Shown: positions 1-8,815 of the stretch, piece by piece
Numbering within the stretch: the stretch's first letter is position 1
How the letters are laid out: the number at the start of each line of letters is the position of its first letter
The notes under the pieces: generated by a model
What the model was told of the DNA's origin: nothing
The model's input: only the letters and a program-made list of their open reading frames with translations
The model's database searches: none
Program-made: the position numbers and the translations under genes
DNA from: Ectothiorhodospiraceae bacterium
GTDB lineage: Bacteria > Pseudomonadota > Gammaproteobacteria > Nitrococcales > Aquisalimonadaceae
Assembly: GCA_020831845.1 (NCBI GenBank)
Contig: JAFIFV010000117.1
Span: forward strand, 1-64,000
Direction of reading: 5' to 3'
Length of the DNA: 64,000 nt

Positions 1-41
1 TTTTCTAACACCTATTTGTTCCTTTTTTTTCTAACCTTTGT

Positions 42-75
42 GGGCTGGGGGGCCGGGGGGGCGACCCGGGCGGGG
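42..75 (+). other. G-run tract with quadruplex potential
   Basis: Five guanine runs (42-44, 47-52, 55-61, 68-70, 72-75) are separated by loops of 2, 2, 6 and 1 bases, which fits the general G-quadruplex pattern. It lies about 20 bp beyond the stop codon of the alcohol dehydrogenase, whose template strand is this G-rich strand. I see no ordinary hairpin-plus-T-tract terminator here. A role in ending or pausing transcription is inference. Confidence 0.45.
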
Positions 76-96
76 CCGGTTGCACTGTTATTGGTC

Positions 97-1881
97 TTAG
101 CGAGAGGCGACGTGGCCCCCGTTGTGCAGCTTGAACACCCAGAGCATGCCGCCCTGGGAGATGTGACGGACCAGCGGCCCGATCTCGCCGCCCCAAAGCG
201 GTACTGCGCCGCCCCAGCCTGACACCACGGAGATGTACTGCTCGCCGTCCATCTCCCAGGTGACCGGTTGCCCCACGACGCCGGAGCCGGTCTGGAACTG
301 CCACAGCACTTCACCGGTTTCATCGTCAAAGGCCTTGAGGTAGCCCTCCGGCGTGCCGGTGAATACCAGGCCGCCAGCCGTGGTCATCACGCTGGCCCAG
401 AGCGGCGTCGGGTTGGGAGCTTCCCATTTCACCTGCCCGGTCTTCGGGTCGAACGCACGAAGGACGCCCACCTTGTCGTCGTAGATCGGCTTGATGGTGA
501 ATCCCGCTCCCAGATAGGCGGCGCCTCGACGGTAGGTCACCGGCTCGTTCCAGATCTCCATCTCCCACTCGTTCGAGGGAATGTAGAACAGCCCTGTGCG
601 CTGGCTGTAGGACATGTGATTCCAGTTCTTGCCCCCCAGGAATGCTGGGGCAACGGTAACCGATTCACCGCGGTCACCCTCGGTTTCAGCCGGGTTACCG
701 GGCCGATTGCCGGTTTCCACCGGACGTCCGTCAGAGTCGATACGCTCTGCCCAGGTGATGTTGTCCACGAACGCGTCACCGGACAGGAATCGCCCGTTGG
801 TGCGGTCCAGCACGTAGAAGAAGCCGTTGCGGTCCGCTTTTGCCCCGGCCTTGATCACAGTGCCGTTGTCCAGCTCCATGTCGAACAGCACGAGTTCGTT
901 GACGCCGTCATAGTCCCAGTGATCATTCGGCGTGGTCTGGTAATGCCATTTGATCTCGCCGGTGTCGGCATCCAGCGCCAGCGTGGTGGAGGTGTACAGG
1001 TTATCGCCGGGGCGGGAATGGGCATTCCACGGCGCCGGGTTCCCGGTGCCGATGTAGATCAGATTCAGTTCCGGATCATAGGTACCGCCCAGCCAGGGGG
1101 CGCCGCCGCCCTGCTCCCAGGCGCTGCCTTCCCAGCTTGCGTTGGTGGTGCCGGTAACGCTTTCCTCACCGCCGGGCAGCTTGCCGGTATGGCCTTCGAC
1201 AACCGGGCGCGTCCAGACGATCTCGCCGTTTCTCGGGTTGCGGGCCTGCACTTCGCCGACGGCGCCGAATTCACCACCGGAGTTGCCGGTAATCAGCAGA
1301 TCGTTGGCGATCATCGGGGCGGCGGTGTAGGAATAGCCGGCGCGATAGTCGGCGATGGTGTCCCGCCAACGAACGCGACCGGTTTCCATATCCAGCGCGA
1401 CCAACTGGGCGTCCAGCGTGCCGAAGATCACCAGATCGTCGTAGATCGCCGGGCCGCGATTGACCACGTCACAGCAGGGCGAGATGCCATCGGGGAGCCG
1501 GTGGGAATAGGACCACAGCAGGCGGCCTGTCTGCACATCCAGCGCCCAGAGCCGTGAGTACGATCCAGTGACAAAGATCTTGCCGTTGTGCACCAGGGTC
1601 TGACTTTCCTGGCCACGCTGAAGCTCGCCGCCGAAGGAGAATGCCCAGGCTGGCGTCAGGTCCGACACCGTCTCCCGGTTGATGTGGTCCAGCGTGCTGT
1701 AGCGCTGGCCGTGCGGGCCCATGCCATAGCTGGTGACACGGTCGGTATGGAGATGATCGTTGTTGATCATTTCCTGGGTCACGCTCTCAGCGAATACCGA
1801 TCCTGACGCCATCGCGGCGGCGAGTGTCAGGGCGGAAAGACTACCGGCAGCCAGGTATCGGCTGCGACTGATCAGGCTCAT
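97..1881 (-). CDS. PQQ-dependent alcohol dehydrogenase, lanthanide-type signature
   Basis: A periplasmic quinoprotein alcohol dehydrogenase that oxidises primary alcohols with PQQ and normally passes electrons to a cytochrome c. The ATG at 1881 was chosen over an in-frame start at 1920 because GGAGGAG lies 6 bp upstream; this gives 594 residues, normal for the ExaA/PedE/PedH/XoxF family. A signal peptide ends near VFA-31. The vicinal Cys136-Cys137 disulfide motif (SPCCD) and repeated beta-propeller blades ending in tryptophan are visible. Predicted metal ligands are Glu204, Asn281, catalytic Asp323 and an extra Asp325 in a WDYDGVN motif. Calcium enzymes such as MxaF carry Ala, and PedE-like ones Ser, in place of that last Asp, so lanthanide dependence is inferred. 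It is transcribed away from a two-component system. Substrate is unknown; ExaA/PedH-like is more likely than true methanol dehydrogenase. Confidence 0.9.
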   Translation of the reverse strand: MSLISRSRYLAAGSLSALTLAAAMASGSVFAESVTQEMINNDHLHTDRVTSYGMGPHGQRYSTLDHINRETVSDLTPAWAFSFGGELQRGQESQTLVHNGKIFVTGSYSRLWALDVQTGRLLWSYSHRLPDGISPCCDVVNRGPAIYDDLVIFGTLDAQLVALDMETGRVRWRDTIADYRAGYSYTAAPMIANDLLITGNSGGEFGAVGEVQARNPRNGEIVWTRPVVEGHTGKLPGGEESVTGTTNASWEGSAWEQGGGAPWLGGTYDPELNLIYIGTGNPAPWNAHSRPGDNLYTSTTLALDADTGEIKWHYQTTPNDHWDYDGVNELVLFDMELDNGTVIKAGAKADRNGFFYVLDRTNGRFLSGDAFVDNITWAERIDSDGRPVETGNRPGNPAETEGDRGESVTVAPAFLGGKNWNHMSYSQRTGLFYIPSNEWEMEIWNEPVTYRRGAAYLGAGFTIKPIYDDKVGVLRAFDPKTGQVKWEAPNPTPLWASVMTTAGGLVFTGTPEGYLKAFDDETGEVLWQFQTGSGVVGQPVTWEMDGEQYISVVSGWGGAVPLWGGEIGPLVRHISQGGMLWVFKLHNGGHVASR

Positions 1882-1958
1882 GCTGTTCTCCTCCGAACAG
1901 TTGTTTTTCGAGTTGAACATCGAGGCGAAACCTGAGTGGAACGCCTGGCCGAGGCCAT

Positions 1959-1974
1959 AGCAATTCCAGTGCCA
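1959..1974 (-). promoter_or_regulatory. Sigma-54 (-24/-12) promoter of the alcohol dehydrogenase
   Basis: Read on the minus strand, TGGCAC-tggaa-TTGCT matches the sigma-54 consensus TGGCAC-N5-TTGCW exactly, with the invariant GG and GC exactly 10 bp apart. The expected start of transcription is near 1948, leaving a leader of about 67 nt before the ATG at 1881. Such promoters need an AAA+ activator of the NtrC class, which is not encoded in this window. Confidence 0.7.
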
Positions 1975-2086
1975 CTCTCGTTGCGCCCGACGCCGGATGC
2001 CACCTGCCAGTAGGTCTGATCACTTGATCGTCTCTCGTATCGTTCGCTCCCCCACAGCGGCCGCGGCTGCGCGACTGCACCAGTAA

Positions 2087-2126
2087 TGTCACACCCGTAA
2101 ACGAACCGGTGTCACGTTCATGTCAC
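2087..2126. promoter_or_regulatory. TGTCAC repeat cluster, candidate activator site
   Basis: TGTCAC occurs three times in the same orientation, starting at 2087, 2110 and 2121 (the first and last extend to TGTCACAC), with spacings of 23 and 11 bp, close to two helical turns and one. A GAAC-N9-GTTC inverted repeat (2103-2119) overlaps the cluster. It lies about 110 bp from each of the two sigma-54 elements at 1959-1974 and 2234-2250, a usual distance for an upstream activating sequence. This belongs to the 433-bp gene-free stretch 1882-2314, which otherwise holds only the two promoters. Confidence 0.45.
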
Positions 2127-2233
2127 ACCTACGCCGCCGTATGTGGCGCCCACTGGATGCGTGGATTTCCGGGGGCCGCGCCGAAGCTGGCTCCAGCGCC
2201 CTTTCCTCGCCCCGACCTCCGTCATCCTTGCGC

Positions 2234-2250
2234 TGGCATCGCGCTTGCAA
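2234..2250 (+). promoter_or_regulatory. Sigma-54-like promoter of the regulator operon
   Basis: TGGCAT-cgcgc-TTGCAA has the GG-N10-GC geometry of sigma-54 promoters and differs from the TGGCAC-N5-TTGCW consensus at one base. Transcription would start near 2260, about 55 nt ahead of the response-regulator ATG at 2315. A near-identical element drives the divergent dehydrogenase gene, which makes chance less likely. Confidence 0.55.
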
Positions 2251-2314
2251 CAGATCCGTCGAGCACGATGAGAACCCGAAGCCGGAACACCGGCCGAGCC
2301 TGGAGGAGACAGCC

Positions 2315-2965
2315 ATGCCCACATCACACCCGAGAACCCGTCGTTTGCTTCTGGTCGATGACCATGCCGTGGTGCGTGCGGGATACCGGCGCCTGCTGGA
2401 ACAGGCCGAGGAGGCCTGGGATATTCACGAGGCGGAGAATGGAGAATCCGCTTATCGGCGCTGCGCGTTCGAGGAATTCTGTGCAGTGGTGCTTGACCTC
2501 TCCCTACCCGGCATCAGCGGCCTGGAAACGCTGCGCCGCCTGCGCCGACGCAATCCGGAACAGCGCGTACTCATCATGAGCATGCATGACCAGCCGGCGT
2601 TCGTGGAGCAGACACTGAAAGCCGGTGCGATGGGATACATCACCAAATCCAGCGCTCCCGAGATTCTGCTCGAGGCGGTGCGGGAGGTTGTCGGCGGCCG
2701 TCGCTACCTCGGGCCGGACGTAGCTTCCTGTCGCAGATCGGCCTGCAACGACGAAGATAGCGCCTTCGATCGGCTCTCCCCGCGCGAGTTCGAGATATTC
2801 CGTATGCTCGCGTCGGGGGAACGGGTTTCCACGATTGCAGACCGGCTTTGCATCAGCTACAAGACAGCCGCCAACTACAGTACCGCCGTCCGCGGCAAGC
2901 TGTCCGTTGGCAGCCCGTCCGACCTGACCCGCATGGCCATTCGCGCAGGGCTGCTGGAGGCTTGA
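2315..2965 (+). CDS. NarL/LuxR-family response regulator
   Basis: A two-component DNA-binding regulator of 216 residues. The receiver domain (about 10-125) has acidic residues Asp15-Asp16, phospho-acceptor Asp61 (VVLDLSLPG) and Lys111. The LuxR-type helix-turn-helix (about 153-212) begins LSPREFEIF. The ATG at 2315 was chosen because GGAGGAG lies just upstream; earlier in-frame starts would place non-conserved sequence before the receiver domain. It is 4 bp upstream of the kinase gene 2970-4376, so the two form an operon. Position opposite a quinoprotein alcohol dehydrogenase matches the ErbR/ExaE (AgmR) regulators of ethanol oxidation in Pseudomonas; that role is inferred from context. Confidence 0.88.
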   Translation: MPTSHPRTRRLLLVDDHAVVRAGYRRLLEQAEEAWDIHEAENGESAYRRCAFEEFCAVVLDLSLPGISGLETLRRLRRRNPEQRVLIMSMHDQPAFVEQTLKAGAMGYITKSSAPEILLEAVREVVGGRRYLGPDVASCRRSACNDEDSAFDRLSPREFEIFRMLASGERVSTIADRLCISYKTAANYSTAVRGKLSVGSPSDLTRMAIRAGLLEA

Positions 2966-2969
2966 GGTC

Positions 2970-4376
2970 ATGTCCCTGAGCGCACGCCTGAATCTGCTGT
3001 TCGCGGGACTCACGCTGGTGTTCCTCTGTGCCAGCCTCGCACTGGTTATCCACCATGCCCGGCTAGCGGTGAAGGCGGAGCTGGTTTCCGCGACGTCGTT
3101 GTCCGCCGAACTGTTGCAAGGAGCCTTGGGAACGCTGTCGGGCCTGGACGCCGCATATGCCGAGGACGCCCTGCTGGCGGAGTTGAGCGGAACGGGCCTG
3201 CACCGGCACGTGACACTGCAGAAGGAGCGCGACGGACAAATCCGCGCGCTGGGCGAGGAAGTCGCAACGGGGACCTCCTCGCCCGCCTGGTTTCAGGCGC
3301 TGGTGCGCCCCGAGGCGGAACTGTTCACCCGCGTCGTCCCGCTCGCGGGCGATGCCGGCGGAAGCATCATCATCCGCGGCCTGCCCGAAGACGAGATTGC
3401 CGAGGCCTGGGCCGGCGCACGAGGCCTGCTTGCGCTGATGGCCGCCTTCGGCGCCACTGCGGTGATAATGATCCAACTCGTGCTCAACACCACGCTGAGA
3501 CCTCTCCGCACCGTACTCTCCGGGCTCGACAAGCTGGAACGCGGCCATTTCGACAGTCGCATCCCGCTCACGGGCGCGCCGGATTTCGACTGCGTCGCGG
3601 GCCAGTTCAACCGCCTCTCTACCGCACTGCAGGCCAGCCAGTCCCGCAACCGGAAGTTGAACAGAAAGCTGCTGGACGTGCAGGAGGAGGAACGGAGAAA
3701 CCTGGCGCGGGAACTTCACGACGAACTCGGCCAGTGCATGAGCGCGATCCAGGCCGAGGCCGTCGCGGTTCGCAACGAGCCCGGAGTCGTCCCCGATCGA
3801 GTCCGGGATGCGGCGGAGTCGATTCGCGCCACCGCCAGTCATGTTCAGGGCCTGACGCGAAACCTGATCCGCCGCTTGCGTCCTGCGGCGCTGGACGAAC
3901 TGGGCCTGGCCACTGCCGTGGGCAACATGGTGGACGAATGGGCCGAGCGTCACCCGGAGATCGCCTGCAAGGCAGAGGTGTCCGATGCGCTGGACCACGT
4001 CGAGCCGTCGGCGTCTATCCACGTCTATCGCCTGCTGCAGGAGGCGCTGACGAATATCTCCCGTCATTCCAGCGCTGCAAGGGTGACCCTGCGTATGCGT
4101 CGGCTATCGCCAAGCCTGCTGGAGCTTTCGCTGGGGGACGACGGCCGGGGCTTCGACCCGGACAGCGCCACACCGGGATTTGGCCTGCTGGGGATGCGGG
4201 AACGCCTGGCGGGCATCGGCGGTACGCTTGCCATCGCCAGCGAGCCGGGAATCGGCACGCAAGTAAGATTTGGCGTTCCGCTGTCCGAATGCGCGGCTGC
4301 GGGGTCCCGACCGAAGTCGTGCGCTTCGCCGGCGCCGGAGGCTCCTGGTTTACGCCTGTTTGCCGTCCGGACGTGA
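2970..4376 (+). CDS. Membrane histidine kinase, NarX/UhpB type
   Basis: A sensor kinase of 468 residues and the likely partner of the regulator just upstream. Transmembrane segments lie near 10-28 and 152-172 and bracket a periplasmic sensor region of about 120 residues. A HAMP linker (about 174-224) follows. The HisKA_3 dimerisation helix carries phospho-acceptor His250 in ARELHDELGQ. The ATPase domain shows the N box around Asn362 (QEALTNISRHS) and the G box DDGRGFD at 390-396. The last 30 residues are proline- and alanine-rich and unconserved. The 3' end overlaps the convergent diguanylate cyclase gene by 27 bp. The signal sensed is unknown; an alcohol-related cue is plausible. Confidence 0.88.
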   Translation: MSLSARLNLLFAGLTLVFLCASLALVIHHARLAVKAELVSATSLSAELLQGALGTLSGLDAAYAEDALLAELSGTGLHRHVTLQKERDGQIRALGEEVATGTSSPAWFQALVRPEAELFTRVVPLAGDAGGSIIIRGLPEDEIAEAWAGARGLLALMAAFGATAVIMIQLVLNTTLRPLRTVLSGLDKLERGHFDSRIPLTGAPDFDCVAGQFNRLSTALQASQSRNRKLNRKLLDVQEEERRNLARELHDELGQCMSAIQAEAVAVRNEPGVVPDRVRDAAESIRATASHVQGLTRNLIRRLRPAALDELGLATAVGNMVDEWAERHPEIACKAEVSDALDHVEPSASIHVYRLLQEALTNISRHSSAARVTLRMRRLSPSLLELSLGDDGRGFDPDSATPGFGLLGMRERLAGIGGTLAIASEPGIGTQVRFGVPLSECAAAGSRPKSCASPAPEAPGLRLFAVRT

Positions 4377-6527
4377 GAGTTCTTCAAACGATGCGGCCAC
4401 TGTCCGGTTTCTGCCCATTTCCTTTGCTCGGTACAGAGCGTGGTCGGCGCGTTTCAGCAGTGTACTCAGCGTGTCTCCACGCGTATGGCTGCTCACTCCC
4501 ACACTGAGCGTTACCCGTCCGGGCCCGTCGAAGCGCGCCTGTTCCACGGAACGGCGGATGGATTCGGCCACCTTCCAGGCATCCTCCGGCCCTGTTTCGG
4601 GCAGGAGTAGCATGAACTCCTCCCCGCCCCAGCGTCCGAAGCTGTCGCTGTCACGTGTGTGCTCCCTCACGGTGGCGGCCAACTGCTGCAATACGCGGTC
4701 ACCGACATCATGGCCGAAACCATCGTTGATCGCCTTGAAATGATCAACGTCGAAGAGGATCACCGTGAACGTGCCCCGGTAACGACTGGCGCGACGCAGC
4801 TCCTTGGCCATGATCTCCTCGAACCTGCGGCGGTTGAGCAGGCCGGTCAGGCTGTCGTGGCCTGCCTGGCGCTCCAGTTCCCGTTCCAGCCTCGCGCGCA
4901 TCAGGGCGCTTCCCAGCAGGTTCGCGGCCACCTTCAACAGATTGGTGTCCGAAGCCGGCCAGTAGTGCGGCTCCCGCACCGCGTCGAAACACAGCGCACC
5001 GCGCAGCGTTCCCTGCTGAAACATGGGGACAATCAGCAGTGACTGGATATCCGCGCGTTCCGGGTACTCCCGCAAATCCCGCTCGCTCTCGGAAACCGTT
5101 ACCGCGATGCATTCGTGACCGCGCAGGCGCTCCAGCCAGGCGGCGAAACGGTCGGTGGGGAGAGTCTGGCGATTTTCGCGCATCGCGGGAACATCCTTCG
5201 CACACCACTCGTATCCGACGCTGACATGTAGGTCGTCACTCGACAACTGCATCAGGTAGCAACGATCGGCGCCTACGTGATTGCCCAGTCTGCCGAGGGC
5301 CAGCACGATTTCCGTGTCCGCCTGCAGCGCGCTCATATCCAGCAGTTGCGCGGAGACGTTCCTCAGTACATCTTCCAGGGCACTGCGGCGGCTGAGTTCC
5401 TGATCAGCTGTGCGTCGCTCAATCGTCAGACTGGCCAGGTCCACTGCGATGCGCAGGCGCTCTATATCCTCCTCGCTCGGGGACGCCACATGTTCGTGGT
5501 AGATCGCAAATGTCCCGAGCACCTGGCCGCTGGCCGAAAGTACGGGTTCAGACCAGCAGGACCGCAGTCCGAACTGCCGGGCGGTCGCCCGGCCGGGCTC
5601 CCAGGACGGGTCGGTTTCGATGTCTGGCGTGATCACCCTGCGCCCGGTGTAGGCGGCGGTCCCGCAGGAGCCGACGTTGTCCCCGATCCGTAGGCCGTCC
5701 ACTGCCTCCAGGTAGGCTTCCGGCAGCCTGCCGGCCGCGCCGTGACGCAGGTGCTTGCCGGCGCTGTCCAGTAGCAGGATCGAGCAGAGCGCGGCCGGGT
5801 CCTCCTTTTCCACCGATTCCACCAGCATGTGGAGTATGCTGTCCATGGAATGCCCGGCCGCCAGGGCCGTGAGTACGCGATTACGGTGTTCCTCCCGTTC
5901 CTGCGCAAGCTTCTGCGGCGTGATATCGATGGAAACGGAAACAATGCGCTGTTCTCCGTCGATCAGCATCGGCTGCAGCGAGACGTCCTCCCAGATACGC
6001 TTGCCATCCAGCCGCCGGCTGGGCCAATCGAATCGTTGAACTGTTCCGGATTCCCGAGTCTGTCGGAACCGTTCGCGGAGGTCGCCAATGTCGTAGGGCG
6101 CGCCGTCCCAGATTCTCGGCTCGTCGAAGGCGTAGCGGTTGAAATCCTCCACGCTCTCCACCCCATAGGACTCCAGTGCCCGCTGATTGGCATAGAGCAC
6201 TGACAGGGAGTCCGCGTCATGAACCATGACCGCAATGGATGACGTCTCGCACAGCAGGCCGATGCATTCCTGGATGCCTCGTGAGTCAGAGGGGGAACGA
6301 CGGGATGGCAATTGAAGGCGCAGCCGGGCCAGCAGCGTCGGCCCTCCCTTTCGGGCCACGCGAAGTGCTACCAGGGCCGCGACGATCACTAGTACCGGTA
6401 GCAGCCAGTCGGAGCTTTCGGCGGCGGCCGCCTCGGACGCGAGCAATGAAGAAAACGGCGCTGAAACCAGCGGCACGGCGACGCCGGCCATGCGGAGGCT
6501 CAGGCGGGAACGAATGGTCGGACTCAT
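4350..6527 (-). CDS. Diguanylate cyclase with PAS, two GAF and GGDEF domains
   Basis: Makes cyclic di-GMP from two GTP in response to sensory input. The ATG at 6527 (725 residues) is preferred; an in-frame GTG at 6563 would overlap the terminator of the gene behind it. Two N-terminal hydrophobic segments (about 12-33 and 41-58) are followed by a PAS domain (about 90-205), two GAF domains (about 215-375 and 390-550) and a C-terminal GGDEF domain. The active site is GGEEF (634-638). An inhibitory RxxD site (RDSD) sits five residues before it, so product feedback is expected. There is no EAL domain. The ligand is unknown. Confidence 0.9.
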   Translation of the reverse strand: MSPTIRSRLSLRMAGVAVPLVSAPFSSLLASEAAAAESSDWLLPVLVIVAALVALRVARKGGPTLLARLRLQLPSRRSPSDSRGIQECIGLLCETSSIAVMVHDADSLSVLYANQRALESYGVESVEDFNRYAFDEPRIWDGAPYDIGDLRERFRQTRESGTVQRFDWPSRRLDGKRIWEDVSLQPMLIDGEQRIVSVSIDITPQKLAQEREEHRNRVLTALAAGHSMDSILHMLVESVEKEDPAALCSILLLDSAGKHLRHGAAGRLPEAYLEAVDGLRIGDNVGSCGTAAYTGRRVITPDIETDPSWEPGRATARQFGLRSCWSEPVLSASGQVLGTFAIYHEHVASPSEEDIERLRIAVDLASLTIERRTADQELSRRSALEDVLRNVSAQLLDMSALQADTEIVLALGRLGNHVGADRCYLMQLSSDDLHVSVGYEWCAKDVPAMRENRQTLPTDRFAAWLERLRGHECIAVTVSESERDLREYPERADIQSLLIVPMFQQGTLRGALCFDAVREPHYWPASDTNLLKVAANLLGSALMRARLERELERQAGHDSLTGLLNRRRFEEIMAKELRRASRYRGTFTVILFDVDHFKAINDGFGHDVGDRVLQQLAATVREHTRDSDSFGRWGGEEFMLLLPETGPEDAWKVAESIRRSVEQARFDGPGRVTLSVGVSSHTRGDTLSTLLKRADHALYRAKEMGRNRTVAASFEELSRPDGKQA

Positions 6528-6563
6528 TTTTTTACTATACCTGCCTTCACGCGTGACAGGCAC

Positions 6564-6591
6564 AAAAAAAGCGCGGTGGAATACACCGCGC
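6564..6591 (-). terminator. Intrinsic terminator of the TonB receptor gene
   Basis: A perfect 8-bp stem GCGCGGTG/CACCGCGC (6571-6578 and 6584-6591) with a 5-base loop is followed, on the minus strand, by seven T residues (6564-6570). It lies 41 bp past the stop codon of the receptor gene. Confidence 0.92.
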
Positions 6592-6632
6592 CAAGCCCAG
6601 CCAGGATTCTTGAACTGCCACGTCGAGCCCAG

Positions 6633-8660
6633 TCAGAATCGAGCTCTTACCCCTGCGAAGAAATTGCGCTCCGGCGCCGGCTCGTAATACTGCCCGGCGT
6701 TGGCGTTGACCCGGATGTTGCTGAAATATTCCCGGTTCGTCAGGTTGTTCACGGCGACGAAGGTTTCCACCTCCATGACGCCGGCACGCTGCGTTGTACC
6801 GACTCGGGCGTTCATGATGCCGTAGCCTGAAACGCGCTCGTCATTGGCGTTGTCGGCGTACACCCGGCCGATCACCAGGCCGTCCAGAATGGCGTAGACC
6901 CCGGACGGATCCCTCCATGCCAACTCGCCGAACAAGGCGTGGTCCGGCAACCCCGGCATCCGGTTGCCGTCGAAACGCTCGTCCGCATCCCGAAAACGCC
7001 TGAATCGGTAGCGGGACAATGTGTATGCGCCTGATAACGTCAGCTGGGGCGTCAGAAAGTACTCGATTCCCGCTTCCAGACCGTCACGACGCGTCCGGCC
7101 CGCGTTGTCGAATTCGTTCACACCGTCCTGTGAGCCGCTCACGATGATCTCGTCCCGGGTTTCAACGCGGAACACGGCGATGTCGTACTGCGCCCGATCC
7201 CCGAGGAACCCTTTCAGCCCTACCTCGTAGTTCACGGCCCGCTGCGGATCGATATCGCGGCTGAAGCCGGCACCCCCGTCCGCATCCTTGATTTCCGTGA
7301 ACGTGGGCGTTTCGTAGGCGGTGCCCACGTTGCCGTATACGCGGTGGTCGTCGGTTAGACGATATGCCATCCCAAGCGTACCGCTGGCTTCGTCGAAATT
7401 GCGCCGGCCGGAACCCGTCTGATCGCCAAAGCGGTCGTCGATCTCCAGGCGCACATGGTCGTAGCGCACCCCCAGTGTGGCGGTGAGGCGTGGCGTCAAT
7501 GCCAGATCCCCCTGGCTGAACAGCGCCAGATTGGTCGCCTTCTGCAATTCATCCTGTGTGCGTGCATCAGCACTGATATTGGTCCGCTGGCGGTCGTCCC
7601 GCTGCCAGGCAGCCTCGGTTCCCACCGTGTAGCGCAATGGCAGTCCGAGCAGGCTGGTGTCATCCGTATAATCGGCACCGGCACCGAAGAAATCGCGGTC
7701 GAACTCCACCAGACTGTTCCCGGCGAACGGCAATTGCTGGCGGAAATCACGATTGGTGTAGAAGGCACGCACGGAAAGTTCTCCGGGGAAGGCGGCCGCA
7801 TCCCGGTAGATCATGCCGACGCGCTGCTGCTTCACCTCCTGCCCGGCGTCCACTTGTTCCGCGCCGGCAGTAGCCTGCCTGCGGTTTTCGCGCACCTGCT
7901 GCCGTGTCAGTGCGGCGGGGTCCTGTCCCACGGGCTGATCCAGCGCGGTCATGACCGTGGTCAGGCTGCGCCCGGCATCGATGTCATACCGGACCTTGGC
8001 GTTGATCATCGACTTCTCGGTGCGACTCTGATCCCGATACCCCTCGTAGCGCATGTCCCAGGCACTGATATGGGCGTTCCAGGGCCCCTGCTGCCCCCCG
8101 CCCCGGACGCCGTAGCGGCGGAAATCGTCGCTGCCCACCGTCCCGCGGAGTTCCGCGTACGACCGTTCGGGACCGTCCATGGTACGGATGTCCACCACGC
8201 CGCCGGCCGCGTTGCCGTACAGTGCTGACGAGGGTCCGCGTATCACTTCCACACTCTGTGCCGATTCCAGGTCGATCATGTCCACCTGGGACTGACCATC
8301 AGGCAAGGTCTCGGGAATGCCGTCCACGACCAGCCTGATTCCGCGAATGCCGAATGGCGCACGGGCACCGAAACCGCGGATCGACAAGCGCAGGTTCTGG
8401 GCGAAGTTGTAGCGGTTCTGGAAGAACACGCCGGGCACCCGGTTCAACGTTTCGTCCAGTTGCAGTTGCTGTCGGCCCTGCTGCAGTTGCTCCTCGTCCA
8501 CCACCCCGACGGCAGCCGGCGTGTCCATCACGTCCCTGGCCAGCCTGGGCGAAGTCACCACGATGGGTTCCAGCATCGTGCCCTCTTCGGCCACCGCCGC
8601 TGGTGCGACGGAAAACCCGACCAGCGGAGCGAGTGCCATGGCTGCAAGCCGTCGACGCAT
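6633..8660 (-). CDS. TonB-dependent outer-membrane receptor, PqqU/YncD-like
   Basis: An outer-membrane beta-barrel receptor of 675 residues powered by TonB. The signal peptide ends near residue 24 (AVA/EEG), a TonB box EPIVVTS lies at 31-37, then a plug domain and a barrel ending in Arg-Phe. From memory the plug closely matches E. coli YncD, now called PqqU, the PQQ importer: shared stretches include DTPAAV, a VPG-QNR-N-AQ-L-LSIRGFG series, GIRGIRL-VDGIP and SALYGNA-GGV. The C-terminal YYEP-P-RN motif is also shared. GGAGG lies 8 bp before the ATG. With a PQQ enzyme 6 kb away, import of PQQ is a reasonable inference; a siderophore or metal-chelate ligand is the alternative. Confidence 0.88.
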   Translation of the reverse strand: MRRRLAAMALAPLVGFSVAPAAVAEEGTMLEPIVVTSPRLARDVMDTPAAVGVVDEEQLQQGRQQLQLDETLNRVPGVFFQNRYNFAQNLRLSIRGFGARAPFGIRGIRLVVDGIPETLPDGQSQVDMIDLESAQSVEVIRGPSSALYGNAAGGVVDIRTMDGPERSYAELRGTVGSDDFRRYGVRGGGQQGPWNAHISAWDMRYEGYRDQSRTEKSMINAKVRYDIDAGRSLTTVMTALDQPVGQDPAALTRQQVRENRRQATAGAEQVDAGQEVKQQRVGMIYRDAAAFPGELSVRAFYTNRDFRQQLPFAGNSLVEFDRDFFGAGADYTDDTSLLGLPLRYTVGTEAAWQRDDRQRTNISADARTQDELQKATNLALFSQGDLALTPRLTATLGVRYDHVRLEIDDRFGDQTGSGRRNFDEASGTLGMAYRLTDDHRVYGNVGTAYETPTFTEIKDADGGAGFSRDIDPQRAVNYEVGLKGFLGDRAQYDIAVFRVETRDEIIVSGSQDGVNEFDNAGRTRRDGLEAGIEYFLTPQLTLSGAYTLSRYRFRRFRDADERFDGNRMPGLPDHALFGELAWRDPSGVYAILDGLVIGRVYADNANDERVSGYGIMNARVGTTQRAGVMEVETFVAVNNLTNREYFSNIRVNANAGQYYEPAPERNFFAGVRARF

Positions 8661-8815
8661 TCAGTCATCCTCCGAAGTGTTTCCAGGTTGTCAGGAAGTA
8701 TTGCCACGCCTCGGCGCTCCAGCCACCGGCGCACGCCCATGTCCCGGCCACTGGCACAGCAATATCCGGACCATTCCCTTAACTGGTTGATGTATCGATG
8801 AAGCGGCTGAAGGTC

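Noticed and set aside
268-1557. A 429-codon plus-strand frame antisense to the alcohol dehydrogenase
   Set aside because: It lies wholly inside a gene with clear family motifs on the other strand and shows no domain of its own.
6633-8660. The TonB receptor as a lanthanophore receptor (LutH-like)
   Set aside because: Tempting beside a lanthanide-type dehydrogenase, but the plug sequence resembles PqqU/YncD much more than what I know of LutH.
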